Origin: Planctomycetota bacterium
Lineage (GTDB): Bacteria > Planctomycetota > Phycisphaerae > WQYP01
Reading direction: 5' to 3'
Assembly: GCA_021827645.1 (NCBI GenBank)
Contig: JAKAVA010000009.1
Coordinates: 27,978-91,977 of the forward strand
Length of the DNA stretch: 64,000 bases
Part shown: piece after piece, positions 18,423 to 28,761 of the stretch
Layout of the letters: each line of letters starts with the position of its first letter
Numbering within the stretch: position 1 is the first letter of the stretch
Translations under genes and position numbers: made by a program
Notes under the pieces: model-generated
Told to the model about the DNA's origin: nothing
Database searches by the model: none
The model's input: the letters and a program-made list of their open reading frames with translations, nothing else

Positions 18423-20828
18423 ATGTCTGCGATGCATCGACCATCCATCATCAGTCGCCGCTTGTCGGCGCTGCTTGCCTTGACCCTGTTATTCCTCGCC
18501 TGTCTGATGCCGATTCATAATTCAGTACGGGCGGCGGCGGCACCGCGCATGCTGAGCCTGCTTCCCAACGGCCCCGGACGCCCTTTTACCTGGGCCTCCA
18601 ATCCCAGCACCGAGATCGGAATCGCAGATGCCCGAGAGGCGACCCAAATTACTCAGACCGGATCGCTCTTCACAGGATACGGAGAAATGCTGTTCTTCTC
18701 CGGCGCGAAAAATAAGAGAGTCGATGCACCCATCAGAACACTCGAGCGCGGCTATCTGCCGATCGTGCACTACCATTTTCGTGATCGATCCGTTCGCTAC
18801 GACGTAACCCTCTTCAGTTGGGCACTTAATCCGAAAAAACTTTACAGAAAACCAATCAATTTCATTCGCATCCGGGCCTTTAATTTTGCTCACCATACCG
18901 TCACGTCACATTTCACGATTGGGTTTCGTTACAGCGGCTACAGGAGCTGCTTTCGGCGCCCGAGTGTCAAAAAGAAACCGGGACATTATTATCAACCCGG
19001 CGTTAACTTTGATCCCCATTGGATTTACGGCTTTCATTCCAATCTGGCCACGCGGTCAGGTATGGTAGTCTTTACCTATCCGACCTCTCTACACCCCAAA
19101 CGGTTCCTCACATTTCATCAGGCTTATACTCAACCGGAAGAATTGAAGGTGAATGGAAAAACTCCAGTTTTGCTGGTCCGTTATGACCTGCACCTCAAGG
19201 CGGGAGATCAGATTCAACTCAATTTCAAGATGCCGGTCAAACCGATAGCCATCAGCAACAAAGCCGGCCTGCAGCAACTGCATCAACTGAAACTATCCGA
19301 TGCCCTGCAGGCCTGCCGGGTCTGGTGGCGTCGGCAGATCCGCGGGAAAGGTATGCAACTTTATCTCAATGAGCGAAAGGTTCTGAGTACTTTCCGCGCC
19401 AGCTTGATGTACCTGATGCTGGCTCGGGATCGATGGCCCGCGGAACACCCAGGCGGCCGCCCCGTTTACGTTCAAGCGGTTAATAAGCTTCAATACCACG
19501 CGTTCTGGCTGCGCGATGCGTCATATATGGTCCATGCGTATGATCTCACCGGTCACGCTCATCGGGCGTCGCAGTGTCTGCGATTTTTCGCTCACTATCA
19601 AAAGTCGAACGGGAACTTTCTCTCACAACCCGGGCAGCACGACGGCTGGGGCGAAGCTCTCTGGGCCTATGGCCAGCACTATCGACTCACCGGCGACCGT
19701 ACATTTGCCCGGCATATTTTTCCGGACGTTGAGAAGGCCGTCCTCTGGCTGCAGAAAACCCTCGCCCACACTTCTCTGCATATACTTCCGGGCGGCACGC
19801 CTGAAGATGATGAGCTGCCATCGGGTTCGGGACATATCACCGGAGATAATTTCTACGCGCTGACGGGCCTTCATGAGGCCATCCTGATGGCACGGTCTCT
19901 GGGACACAGGCGCTTGGCCGCCACATGGGAAGCTGAATATCGCAATTATCACCATGTGCTATTTTCATTGATTCGCAAAGCCGCTGCCAAGAATGGGGGA
20001 TTTATCCCCCCGTGCATCGACACGTCCCGCGGACTTGACTGGGGCAATCTTCTGGCTCTTTTTCCGCATCAACTTCTATCGCCGATGAACCCGCTGGTGA
20101 CCGGAACTCTGCGCCACGCAGAAGCCAAATATGCCGAGGGATTGATGACATATGATGGACGATTGCATCACTATCTCACGATGGATAATACCGAGTCCTG
20201 GATTATCCGCGGTCAACAACGTTCCGCCTTACGCGACCTCTATGCGGTCCTCGTGCACACTTCCGCTACACAGGCAGGCTGGGAATTCCTTCCATACCCA
20301 TGGGCCAATCGGAATTATGGCACTGATCTTGCTCCGCATGGTTGGTGTGCCGCCGACATGATTGCGGTCATACGCAACATGCTGATCAGGAGTCATCGGA
20401 AAACGTTGTATCTCCTGTCGGTACTTTCGCCCAAATGGACTCAAGCTGGTGATATTCTCTCGGTCGAACACGCCCCCACACGATTTGGAGAGGTCAATCT
20501 GTATGCCTTCTTCACTAGTGACAGCATGACCCTGCATATTGACCCGGCGTTTCGAACACCGCCGACCAAAATCGTGGTCCATCTTCCATGGTATGTTTCA
20601 CCGATCAGCGCCACAGTGGACGACCGGACGGTAGAAATCACGGGACATCATTTAACTTTCCCATCGTCCGCCCATATCCTTCGCGTTCACTGGCATCGAG
20701 AAAGCGGTCTGCGCGACTGGAGCTACAGCGCGTTTGTCACGCGGTTTGAACAGGCGTGGAACTCCCGTTACTTCCACCGTGGGCACCTGTCCTTTGGCAA
20801 CGGCCGACACATCTGGCCCCCAAAATAA
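18423..20828 (+). CDS. Exported six-hairpin (alpha/alpha barrel) glycosidase, family not assigned
   Basis: 801 residues; ATG 18423 has AAGGA about eight bases upstream. A signal peptide (LSALLALTLLFLACLMP) comes first. The N-terminal half is beta-rich. The second half has the repeated helices of an (alpha/alpha)6 barrel with likely substrate-cleft motifs (YHAFWLRDASYMVHAYDLTG, GQHDGWGEALWAYGQHYRLTG, GGTPEDDELPSG, GHITGDNFYALTGLHEA). WLRDASY and the acidic pair in EDDEL are typical for glucoamylase/debranching/GH63-78-type hydrolases. The C-terminal beta domain closes it. I cannot fix the GH family or substrate. It lies between a GH2 and a GH78 gene, so it probably acts on the same polymer. 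Confidence 0.75.
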   Translation: MSAMHRPSIISRRLSALLALTLLFLACLMPIHNSVRAAAAPRMLSLLPNGPGRPFTWASNPSTEIGIADAREATQITQTGSLFTGYGEMLFFSGAKNKRVDAPIRTLERGYLPIVHYHFRDRSVRYDVTLFSWALNPKKLYRKPINFIRIRAFNFAHHTVTSHFTIGFRYSGYRSCFRRPSVKKKPGHYYQPGVNFDPHWIYGFHSNLATRSGMVVFTYPTSLHPKRFLTFHQAYTQPEELKVNGKTPVLLVRYDLHLKAGDQIQLNFKMPVKPIAISNKAGLQQLHQLKLSDALQACRVWWRRQIRGKGMQLYLNERKVLSTFRASLMYLMLARDRWPAEHPGGRPVYVQAVNKLQYHAFWLRDASYMVHAYDLTGHAHRASQCLRFFAHYQKSNGNFLSQPGQHDGWGEALWAYGQHYRLTGDRTFARHIFPDVEKAVLWLQKTLAHTSLHILPGGTPEDDELPSGSGHITGDNFYALTGLHEAILMARSLGHRRLAATWEAEYRNYHHVLFSLIRKAAAKNGGFIPPCIDTSRGLDWGNLLALFPHQLLSPMNPLVTGTLRHAEAKYAEGLMTYDGRLHHYLTMDNTESWIIRGQQRSALRDLYAVLVHTSATQAGWEFLPYPWANRNYGTDLAPHGWCAADMIAVIRNMLIRSHRKTLYLLSVLSPKWTQAGDILSVEHAPTRFGEVNLYAFFTSDSMTLHIDPAFRTPPTKIVVHLPWYVSPISATVDDRTVEITGHHLTFPSSAHILRVHWHRESGLRDWSYSAFVTRFEQAWNSRYFHRGHLSFGNGRHIWPPK

Positions 20829-21112
20829 CGGTGGTGAGAAATCTCCATCGCCGCAGTAACCGACGATGGAGGGCGGTATCGCCGCGCATCGTACAAGCGT
20901 CAGCTACTGCCTGCCCGCCACCGGAGACGACACGATCAAGGCCCGGGGGCACGAGCGCGCGTAACTGATACCAACTGAAAATTTGATGCCTGCGGTCGCC
21001 CGCGCACTCGATAAAACGCACCTCGCATCGGCCCTTTCCAAGCCTTGTGACCACGGGCTTGCATCGCTAAAATTCGATAAAGGTGCAGTTTGTAGATAAG
21101 AGGACGGATCGG

Positions 21113-23689
21113 ATGTATCGAAAAAATAGCGGAATCGGCAACTTCGTCAATCAGCGAGCCAAGACAAGCTATCGCGTGCTTGGAGCCTGCCTTGTTACGT
21201 TGGGGCTGATGATTTTTTCCGGCTGTGCTTCCCAGTCCGCGTCCACAGCCATGGCATCGGAGCCCCTGCCGTGGTCGCAGCGGCCCCCCACCGTCGATCC
21301 AACCTACGGTTTGCCAATTCCCGCAAACCAGTCACAAGCGAGAGTGATCCCTTACTGGATATGGACGGCGCGAACCTACAAAAATCAGGTTCTTTATTTA
21401 CGCCGTTCATTTAGCCTGAGCGCGATTCCTCCCAAGGTGACGCTCTATGCATTAGCCAGCGGTCGTATGGCCTTGTTTTTGAATGGCAAAGAAATGGCTG
21501 ATACGTTTCATAAATATCATGGAACATGGACGCGAACCTGTAAACTGTCGATCGCTTCTTTTTTGCACACAGGTAAAAACACCATCGCGATTCGTTCTGA
21601 AAATTACGGCGGCGCGGCGGGTGTCGTCGTGTGGGTACTCGCCGGACCTGAAACCCTGGACATATCGAACAGTTCATGGCGGATCGCGAACCGTGTACCG
21701 GCTGGCAAGGGCTGGACAAAAACGGATTTTAATGATTCAGCCTGGACGCATGCCGGATTAGTAGGGCCGTATGGTGGTGACAGCACTTCATCCCGTTATG
21801 CGTGGCGGCACCTGGCGCACGCTGCGATAGCGCCCACCCTGGGTGGTCGAGCCTGGAGTACAACCATCACTCCGTGGCCACCCCAAGCCTATTATCTGGC
21901 GCACCTTCACTTTCAACCGACACGCGTTGAGGTGTTACATGGGAAAAACGCTTTCAAGGGACTGGCCGATGTCGCCGAGCGATTAACTCCGGCAGATATC
22001 GCTGAAGTTCGTCCGGATTATCAGGGGCGGTCCCTCCTGGCGCCTGCACATGGTGTGGATATCGTGGTAACACCGTCAGCCTCCAACTCCCATCCTGAAT
22101 TACTGCTGAGTTTCGGTCAGGAAGTGACCGGGCGTATTCAGGTACGGGGGACCGGCGGCGCCGTGTCGATCGGCACAGGCGAATCAAGAGGTGAAGCCCT
22201 GCACAAACCGTGGGGTGGCATTCACAAGCTGAATCTGGTTGCTGGGAAAATGGAATCCACACCCTACAGTGCGTTTCGCTACGCCACCGTTACCTTCAGC
22301 GGAGCCGGACCGATGGACCTTCACACATTGCGGCTCGATTTCAAATATTATCCGGTCAAATATCGCGGTGCATTTGCATGTTCCAATCCGCTGTTGACAA
22401 AGATATGGTACACCGGTGCCTATACAGCACATCTGTGCATGCAGGAACAGGTATGGGATGCCCCCAAGCGCGACCGGGCCATGTGGATGGGCGATCTGCA
22501 GGTTTCCGGCCAGGTCATCAACAACGTTTTTCTAAATCGCTTTCTCATGGAACTGACCCTGCGAGGTTTGCGGGTAGAGGCCCAGGGTGGCCGCCCCGCA
22601 ACGGCCTTACCTGTAACGGACGTCAATAATATACCGGGTTACTCCAACGCCTGGATCTGCGGATTAGCTGATTTTTACCGGCACACCGGCGCCATCGGTT
22701 ATCTCCGATCCCAGCACCAGTTGTTGCTGTCGATGTTGCGATATATCAGACAGGCATTCAACAGAAAAAATATTTTTTCTAACAAACACCATAAATGGTG
22801 CTTTGTAGATTGGGCACCGAAACTCAGTGGCGGTACACCTCAGGCGGAACTGGCAACCGATCTGTACACCTGCCTGGCGGTGCGAAGGGCGGTGTCCCTG
22901 CTCAATGCGCTGGGCGACAAGACCAACGCTCAAAAATATGCCCGCTGGGAGCGGGAACTCATCCGTTCCGCACGCCATTATCTGGTCGATCATAAGACGG
23001 ACACTTACACCAGTCTGAGACAGGTTAACGCCATGGCCATCGATGCTCATGTGGCCGATGCGCAGCAGCGAGAAGCCATTTACAAACAAATTCTGGGACC
23101 ACGATGCCCATCATGGAAGCAGATGGCCACCCCCTATTACAATAACTTTGTACTCTTTGCCATCGGCCATCTCGGACATACCAATCAGGGGCTGAAATTT
23201 GCGGAGAAATACTGGGGCGGCATGATCCGCGAGGGCGCTACCACGTTTTGGGAAGCATACGACAACTCATGGCCGAAGAAGCATTTCCATCGGTTCCTGA
23301 AGGCAGACAATGGAGAGGGCTATTTCGTAAGCCTGTGCCATGGATGGTCGTCCGGCGTCACGAGTTGGCTCACAGAATATGTTTTGGGCGTACAACCCAG
23401 AACTGGCGGGTTTGCCAGGACGATGATCGTGCCGCATCTCGGTAATCTGAGCTGGGCATCAGGCCGTGTGCCGACGCCACATGGGGATATCGTCATATCG
23501 GTAAAAGCGAACATACACGCCGACTCAATCCGGCTTACGTTACCGGCGGGAGTTGATACCCTCGTCGGAGTGCTGGGCCGATCGGTGACCGTTAATGGCC
23601 AGACTGTTACCCCCGTCCGGCGCAGCACCAAACGATGCTACATCAATCTCAACCATGCCGGTGTTTTCCACATCCATGGCCATGCGTGA
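21113..23689 (+). CDS. Alpha-L-rhamnosidase-like lipoprotein (GH78)
   Basis: 858 residues from ATG 21113, with GAGGA about eight bases upstream; the longer GTG start at 21083 lacks one. A lipoprotein signal ends in LGLMIFSGC. The N-terminal jelly-roll domains (YLRRSFSLSAIPPKVTLYALASGR and FLNGKEM) are of the kind found in GH78. They are followed by a domain with FRYATVTFSGAG and the (alpha/alpha)6 catalytic barrel with WDAPKRDRAMWMGDLQ (about residue 447), the conserved region holding the catalytic acid in GH78. GWSSGVTSWLTEYVLGVQP and a C-terminal beta sandwich (HGDIVISVKA) complete the family pattern. It should release L-rhamnose from a polysaccharide or glycoside at the cell surface or in the periplasm. 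Confidence 0.85.
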   Translation: MYRKNSGIGNFVNQRAKTSYRVLGACLVTLGLMIFSGCASQSASTAMASEPLPWSQRPPTVDPTYGLPIPANQSQARVIPYWIWTARTYKNQVLYLRRSFSLSAIPPKVTLYALASGRMALFLNGKEMADTFHKYHGTWTRTCKLSIASFLHTGKNTIAIRSENYGGAAGVVVWVLAGPETLDISNSSWRIANRVPAGKGWTKTDFNDSAWTHAGLVGPYGGDSTSSRYAWRHLAHAAIAPTLGGRAWSTTITPWPPQAYYLAHLHFQPTRVEVLHGKNAFKGLADVAERLTPADIAEVRPDYQGRSLLAPAHGVDIVVTPSASNSHPELLLSFGQEVTGRIQVRGTGGAVSIGTGESRGEALHKPWGGIHKLNLVAGKMESTPYSAFRYATVTFSGAGPMDLHTLRLDFKYYPVKYRGAFACSNPLLTKIWYTGAYTAHLCMQEQVWDAPKRDRAMWMGDLQVSGQVINNVFLNRFLMELTLRGLRVEAQGGRPATALPVTDVNNIPGYSNAWICGLADFYRHTGAIGYLRSQHQLLLSMLRYIRQAFNRKNIFSNKHHKWCFVDWAPKLSGGTPQAELATDLYTCLAVRRAVSLLNALGDKTNAQKYARWERELIRSARHYLVDHKTDTYTSLRQVNAMAIDAHVADAQQREAIYKQILGPRCPSWKQMATPYYNNFVLFAIGHLGHTNQGLKFAEKYWGGMIREGATTFWEAYDNSWPKKHFHRFLKADNGEGYFVSLCHGWSSGVTSWLTEYVLGVQPRTGGFARTMIVPHLGNLSWASGRVPTPHGDIVISVKANIHADSIRLTLPAGVDTLVGVLGRSVTVNGQTVTPVRRSTKRCYINLNHAGVFHIHGHA

Positions 23690-23876
23690 TGAGCGCGTAA
23701 CGGCCCCGAAATGACTTCCCGATTGCCGCCGCATGCGAATCGTTCAATCGCGGGGGTCCTCACGACCGGAGAGTCGGCGGCATATGTAAAATATGCCGTT
23801 ACGATGCTGCCTATCGGGGTGCCGGACGCCGTATCGGAATCGAGATATGGGTTTCCGTGGATCGGTAGAACGCCGG

Positions 23877-25394
23877 TTATTCGAACATTTTCAACTGGTG
23901 GCGTTCAAGACCGAATTTGCTCACGGAGCTGTCCACGGGAATCGGATAGCGACCGGACCAGCAGGCGGTGCAGTAATGCCCCGGCGGTTTGCCCAGCGCA
24001 CCGAGCATGCCTTCAATCGAAAGATAGGCCAGAGAATCCACTTCAATAAATTCGCGAATCTGATCCACCGATCGTCCGTTGGCAATCAGTTCGGTAGGAG
24101 TTGGAAAATCAATACCATAGAAGCAGGGATGACGGATCGGAGGACAACTCACGCGCATGTGGATTTCCTTTGCCCCCGCCCGGCGCAGCGCCAGAATTTT
24201 TCCTCGTGTGGTGGTACCACGCACGATGGAATCCTCCACCACAATCACCCGTTTGCCCCGCACCACATCCGGGATCACGATCAGCTTCATCTGGACCGCA
24301 AGATCGCGCATCGCCTGTGAGGGCTGAATGAACGACCGACCGACATACCGGTTAGGCACAATCCCCTCTTCAAACGGTATCCCGCTCTGCTTGCTGTAAC
24401 CCAGCGCCGCCGATCGGCCGCTGTCGGGTATGGGGATGACAATGTCAGCATCCACCGGGCTTTCGATTGCCAGTTGCCGCCCCATCTTCTGGCGAACATT
24501 CACGACGGTATCGCCGAATAGAAAACTCGACGGGCTGGCAAAATAGACATGTTCAAACGCACAGTGTGCCGGCTCGGGGCGCGACGCGGTGAAATACCGG
24601 CTGGTCAATTGGGTGCCGGTGATGTCGATGGTGATGATTTCACCCGGTTCAACTTCGCGGACAAAGCTCGCTTGAATACTTGAAAGTGCGCAGGTTTCCG
24701 ATGCCACGCAGTAATATCCGTCGCGGGTCTTACCGATCACCAGGGGGCGAAATCCCCAAGGGTCGCGGCAGGCTTCGAGTCGGTCGCGAAAGAGGAAAAC
24801 AAAGCTGAACGCCCCCTGAAGATGATTGAGCACGTGGGCAAGCGGATCCGGTTTTTCCTGGTGCGTCGGCTTGGCCAGCATATGGATGACGATTTCAGTA
24901 TCGCTGGTCGAATAAAAAATGTGGCCGAATTTCTGATATTCCGACCGCAGCAGCGCGGCATTGATCAGATTACCGTTGTGGGCGACGGCCACCTGACCGT
25001 CGATATATTCTTCAAGGATGGGCTGAGCATTGCATTTCCGGTTTGATCCGGCCGTGGAATAGCGCACATGGCCGATTGCCCCCGAACCGGTCAGTTCCTT
25101 GAGCACGGATTTATTAAATACGTCCGCGACCAGTCCCAAGCCGGTATGGGCGGAAATGGTGTGACCGTCGGTGGCGGCGATACCGGCAGATTCCTGCCCG
25201 CGATGCTGCAGGGCGTAGAGGCCGTAATAGCAGCGTTCAACGGAATCGCTGGGCCCCATAATGCCGAAGACACCGCACTTTTCCTTTTTTTCGTACTCCG
25301 TGACGGACGACGGAGGTGATTCGGTACACGTGAACTGCTGAAGTGAAAAGCTTTTGCCACCTGCGCAAGAAATATTTCGCACCTCTCCGGCCAT
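23877..25394 (-). CDS. purF: Amidophosphoribosyltransferase, Fe-S type, with long propeptide
   Basis: 505 residues from ATG 25394 (MAGEVRNISC), with GGAGG nine bases upstream. PurF makes phosphoribosylamine from PRPP and glutamine, the first step of purine synthesis. The N-terminal nucleophile hydrolase starts at Cys40 (CGVFGIMG), followed by LQHRGQESAGIA and AHNGNLIN. The PRPP loop is VVVEDSIVRGTTT. The four [4Fe-4S] ligand positions of the Bacillus-type enzyme are present (CAFEHVYFA, HPCFYGID, YCTACWSG). The stretch before Cys40 must be cleaved to expose the nucleophile. At 39 residues it is longer than the roughly ten-residue propeptide of Bacillus subtilis PurF, and no closer in-frame start is visible. 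Confidence 0.96.
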   Translation of the reverse strand: MAGEVRNISCAGGKSFSLQQFTCTESPPSSVTEYEKKEKCGVFGIMGPSDSVERCYYGLYALQHRGQESAGIAATDGHTISAHTGLGLVADVFNKSVLKELTGSGAIGHVRYSTAGSNRKCNAQPILEEYIDGQVAVAHNGNLINAALLRSEYQKFGHIFYSTSDTEIVIHMLAKPTHQEKPDPLAHVLNHLQGAFSFVFLFRDRLEACRDPWGFRPLVIGKTRDGYYCVASETCALSSIQASFVREVEPGEIITIDITGTQLTSRYFTASRPEPAHCAFEHVYFASPSSFLFGDTVVNVRQKMGRQLAIESPVDADIVIPIPDSGRSAALGYSKQSGIPFEEGIVPNRYVGRSFIQPSQAMRDLAVQMKLIVIPDVVRGKRVIVVEDSIVRGTTTRGKILALRRAGAKEIHMRVSCPPIRHPCFYGIDFPTPTELIANGRSVDQIREFIEVDSLAYLSIEGMLGALGKPPGHYCTACWSGRYPIPVDSSVSKFGLERHQLKMFE

Positions 25395-25658
25395 AGTTGT
25401 AAACCTCCGCAAGCACCAATGAGCATCACCGACGGCTCAACATTATAGTCGGGCTTACGCAATCGCAAACATAAACTTGGCGCGGTTTTAGCGCGGCCGG
25501 TCCGGAATCAACCCGTATGCCACTTCACGCGCTGGGCGCAGGCCCAGCGCAGAGCCGCTTGAGAAAGTATTGGCCTTCATCAACACCGCCGGTGCGGAAA
25601 ACGCGGCATTCCGACTGCCGACATTTAACCGGATGCTCACAGACTAACGGCTGGGAAA

Positions 25659-27155
25659 TCAGTGCACGCGAACATGGCAGACGGCGGTATCGCCTTGGCC
25701 ATTGATCACTTCAAAAACGAGGCTGTGAGTACCGTGCTTTTTGAGGTCAGCTGTCACCATTTTTGCAAACTGCGCGACATTCGCAACCTTCTTGTTATCG
25801 ATGCGGGTGATAATGTAGCCTGATTGGAGCGGCGTATTGCCCAACCCCGCCGGTGCACCCGTGCGGATCAGCGATACCACGACACCTTTCTGTTTCTGTG
25901 ACAATTTGCGGTTGTAGAGGTCAAAGAAGGAAAGATCGCGCACCACCAATCCCAATTTGCGGTTGAGATAGCGCGGCATGCGGGACCCTTGCAGCGGTTC
26001 GATTCCGACTTTCACGTTGATGGTAAGGTGTTTTTTACCATCACGAAGGACGCCGAGGCGAAGCGTATCGCCCGGTTTGCAGGCATATATTTTGCGTTCG
26101 AACGCCGCCAACATGAAATTGGGAAGCGGCGAGTGGGAAAATGGCTGACCGTCAATGGTGAGAACAATATCCTGGCTTTTAAGCCCCGCTTTAGCAGCGG
26201 GCATGCCGGGAATCACGCGTCCGATCATCACGCCGGAATATTGTTTGATGTGGTACAACTTGCGGACCGCTTTTTTCAGTCCGGTGGAATCCATGGTTCC
26301 GATCCACGGTGCCTGCCAGGGAGTACGCTTCAGCGGTGCATGCTTAATGTACCCTTTGACCGAATCCCATGGGAGAAACACGCCGGTTTGGAGAGGATCG
26401 GAAATATCGACCGGCCCGGAATGCCCCAGAATGCTGAGTTCCACAAGATGCCCGGAATTGGGAAAGGTAATCCCGGCAAAATCGCCGCTATCCGCCGCGT
26501 AGACGGGACTGGTCGCATTGGTAAGGCCGAACACCGTGGTCGCCGCAATCCATCGGAGTTGCCGGGCGAGTATTTTTACGCGATCAAATCCGATATAGGG
26601 CTTGTAGCCAAGAGTTTTATCAAGCCGACCAATGGAATAGATCTGCTCTCCGAGATGCACTTCAACCGGATTTTTGATGACCAGCGGGGGTAAATCAAGC
26701 GGTTTGAGAGCCTTGACATAGCACATGACCCCGTCGGGTGAACGCCCGAGATATTCCGCCGGAATGGTCTTCATCCGGCCGGTTGCAAGTTGGATTTTAA
26801 GATGATGGAAATACGACACGGGCAGGGCCTCTGGAAACAGATCCGCCGTGACCATCACGACGCCCTGTTTGTTGAGCACGATCCCCTGAGCGCTGAGTTT
26901 GGTGCTTTTTTTGAATTCATTTTCGGCGGTGTACTTCACCATGACCAGACTTTTGGCCACCTGCTGAATTTGAGCCGTGCTGACGCCTGCGGTCGCTGAT
27001 GGGCTCATCCCTGCGGAGAGACAAAAAGTCGCGGCAGTTGCCACAGACATGCGAACCAGGACCGATCGGGATACCCGACCGCCCCGTCGGTTGCCCCGGA
27101 CACAATCGCTGGAACCGCCCTTGATGGAGCGCCGCATAAAAGACATCCAACCCAT
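25659..27155 (-). CDS. HtrA-like PDZ protein without a catalytic triad
   Basis: 498 residues from ATG 27155, with AAGGAGA seven bases upstream. A signal peptide (SVATAATFCLSAGM, cleavage near ATAG) is followed by a trypsin-like fold and two PDZ domains (GVMIGRVIPGMPAAKAGLKSQDIVLTIDG; VVVSLIRTGAPAGLGNTPLQSGYIITRI). Where active HtrA proteins have TNFHV and GNSGGP, this one has VTADLF (about 103-107) and SGDFAGI, so both the histidine and the serine are gone. It lies 84 bases after the active HtrA gene on the same strand and is probably a duplicate in one operon. A binding, scaffold or regulatory role is an inference. Confidence 0.82.
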   Translation of the reverse strand: MGWMSFMRRSIKGGSSDCVRGNRRGGRVSRSVLVRMSVATAATFCLSAGMSPSATAGVSTAQIQQVAKSLVMVKYTAENEFKKSTKLSAQGIVLNKQGVVMVTADLFPEALPVSYFHHLKIQLATGRMKTIPAEYLGRSPDGVMCYVKALKPLDLPPLVIKNPVEVHLGEQIYSIGRLDKTLGYKPYIGFDRVKILARQLRWIAATTVFGLTNATSPVYAADSGDFAGITFPNSGHLVELSILGHSGPVDISDPLQTGVFLPWDSVKGYIKHAPLKRTPWQAPWIGTMDSTGLKKAVRKLYHIKQYSGVMIGRVIPGMPAAKAGLKSQDIVLTIDGQPFSHSPLPNFMLAAFERKIYACKPGDTLRLGVLRDGKKHLTINVKVGIEPLQGSRMPRYLNRKLGLVVRDLSFFDLYNRKLSQKQKGVVVSLIRTGAPAGLGNTPLQSGYIITRIDNKKVANVAQFAKMVTADLKKHGTHSLVFEVINGQGDTAVCHVRVH

Positions 27156-27239
27156 CAGTAAATCTCCTTGAGTAAATTGCACGACGCCTGCATCAACAGG
27201 CCTGCACTCTGCGCAGGATGGCCGGCAATGAGCCATGGA

Positions 27240-28667
27240 TCACTGTCCCGGCTTCGAGGGTGTCAGAACCAGCGTTTGAGGCGTGCGTCCGCGATGGACG
27301 ACCACCGCTACAGGGACACCCTTTTTATCCACCTGCTTCGCCACTGATTTCATTTCCTTCGAGTCCGCAATGTTCTGCGATCCGACGCGCACAATGATAT
27401 CCCCGTCTTCGATGCCGGCCAGATCAGCCGGAGAATCGCTCCGGATGCTGGTTACCAGCACACCCTTGATCATCGGCATGTGAGATTCCCGCAGATAGGT
27501 GGTGGTGAGGTTACGTACCACCATCCCCCAGGCGGAAATAAGATGCTGAGGCGAAATAGCGCTCTCCAGTCGCTGCGTCTTGACATGGATGATCATGTGC
27601 TGAACCTGATTGTTGCTGTTGAGCCGGTCAATACTCAGCGTAAGGACGGAGCCGATCGGTTGCGATGCAATGTAATTTCGGATTGGGGCCAACTGTTCAG
27701 GAAATTGGCAGTTGGTGGGGTGACCGTTGACGGCAAGGATGACATCCTGCGGCTGCACCCCCGCCTTGCGAGCCGGGGAAGACGGGTCAACCGAGCGCAC
27801 CAACACCCCCTGACCAGGACCGATATGATAAAAATGATGCAGGTCATGGAGGGGTTGAAAATTAATTCCGATATACGAACGATAGACTCTGCCGTAGCGT
27901 TCCAATGAGGGTATCACCGCCCGGGCGACATTGATGGGGATGGCAAAGCCGAGATTGTTGGCATCTGGATCGCCGCGCGTGTTGATGCCGATCACCTGTC
28001 CCCTGAGATTGATGAGCGGGCCGCCGGAATTTCCGGGGTTGATGGCCGCATCGGTCTGAAGCCAATTATTAAATTGACCCGTTTCATAACCGTCGATGGT
28101 GGAGGCATTGAAGAAGCGATCGGTATTAGAAATAATTCCGCGCGTGACGGTTCGGGCCAGACCGTAGGGGGTTCCGATGGCCATCACCGGTTCGCCGAGC
28201 ATGACGTGCGATGAATTCCCCAGCCGGGCCCATTTGAAATGGGCGTGTTTGGCCTTCAATTCTTTTCGATTGAGTTGGATGAGAGTCAGATCGGTCCAGT
28301 GATCCGCTCCAATCCTCCGCGCGGATATCTTCTCTCGATCAGCGAGAATCACTTCAATATGCCGTGCCCGGCCGGCGACATGAAAATTGGTCAGAATTCT
28401 CCCCTCGCGGTCGATGATCACCCCGCTGCCGATGGCGCGAAAATGCGTCGCCACGCCGCCCTGAAATTGTCGCATCACCACATCAATACGAACAACCGCC
28501 GGAGACACCATCGCCAGCGCCCGCTGAACCCGATAACTGGGCTTGGCACTGATCATCCATCCCGGTTCATAACCACATCCTGCTGTAGCCAACAGCACCA
28601 GCGCCGGAATAAACATCAAGATCATTGGACGCAACACTGCACGCAGGGAAAGCCGGGATAAGTTCAT
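27240..28667 (-). CDS. HtrA/DegP-type serine protease lipoprotein
   Basis: 475 residues from ATG 28667, with GGAG five bases upstream. A lipobox LATAGC (Cys31) anchors it to a membrane. The trypsin-like domain has all three catalytic residues: His96 in TNFHV, Asp126 in HWTDLTL and Ser214 in GNSGGP. Two PDZ domains follow (GQGVLVRSVDPSSPARKAGVQPQDVILAVNG; GVLVTSIRSDSPADLAGIEDGDIIVRVG). It should degrade or refold damaged envelope proteins. The next gene encodes an inactive relative, so the two products may form mixed assemblies. Confidence 0.93.
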   Translation of the reverse strand: MNLSRLSLRAVLRPMILMFIPALVLLATAGCGYEPGWMISAKPSYRVQRALAMVSPAVVRIDVVMRQFQGGVATHFRAIGSGVIIDREGRILTNFHVAGRARHIEVILADREKISARRIGADHWTDLTLIQLNRKELKAKHAHFKWARLGNSSHVMLGEPVMAIGTPYGLARTVTRGIISNTDRFFNASTIDGYETGQFNNWLQTDAAINPGNSGGPLINLRGQVIGINTRGDPDANNLGFAIPINVARAVIPSLERYGRVYRSYIGINFQPLHDLHHFYHIGPGQGVLVRSVDPSSPARKAGVQPQDVILAVNGHPTNCQFPEQLAPIRNYIASQPIGSVLTLSIDRLNSNNQVQHMIIHVKTQRLESAISPQHLISAWGMVVRNLTTTYLRESHMPMIKGVLVTSIRSDSPADLAGIEDGDIIVRVGSQNIADSKEMKSVAKQVDKKGVPVAVVVHRGRTPQTLVLTPSKPGQ

Positions 28668-28761
28668 CAATTCTCCAGTTCCGTCATAGTTGCCGCCAAC
28701 CGCCATTGGCTTTCAAATGTGTCGACACCATCACCGGAGCCATGTCCTGATCCGGCGGCTA

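Noticed and set aside
20829..21112. Terminator after the six-hairpin glycosidase
   Set aside because: TCCATCG and CGATGGA can pair near 20850-20876, but there is no T run.
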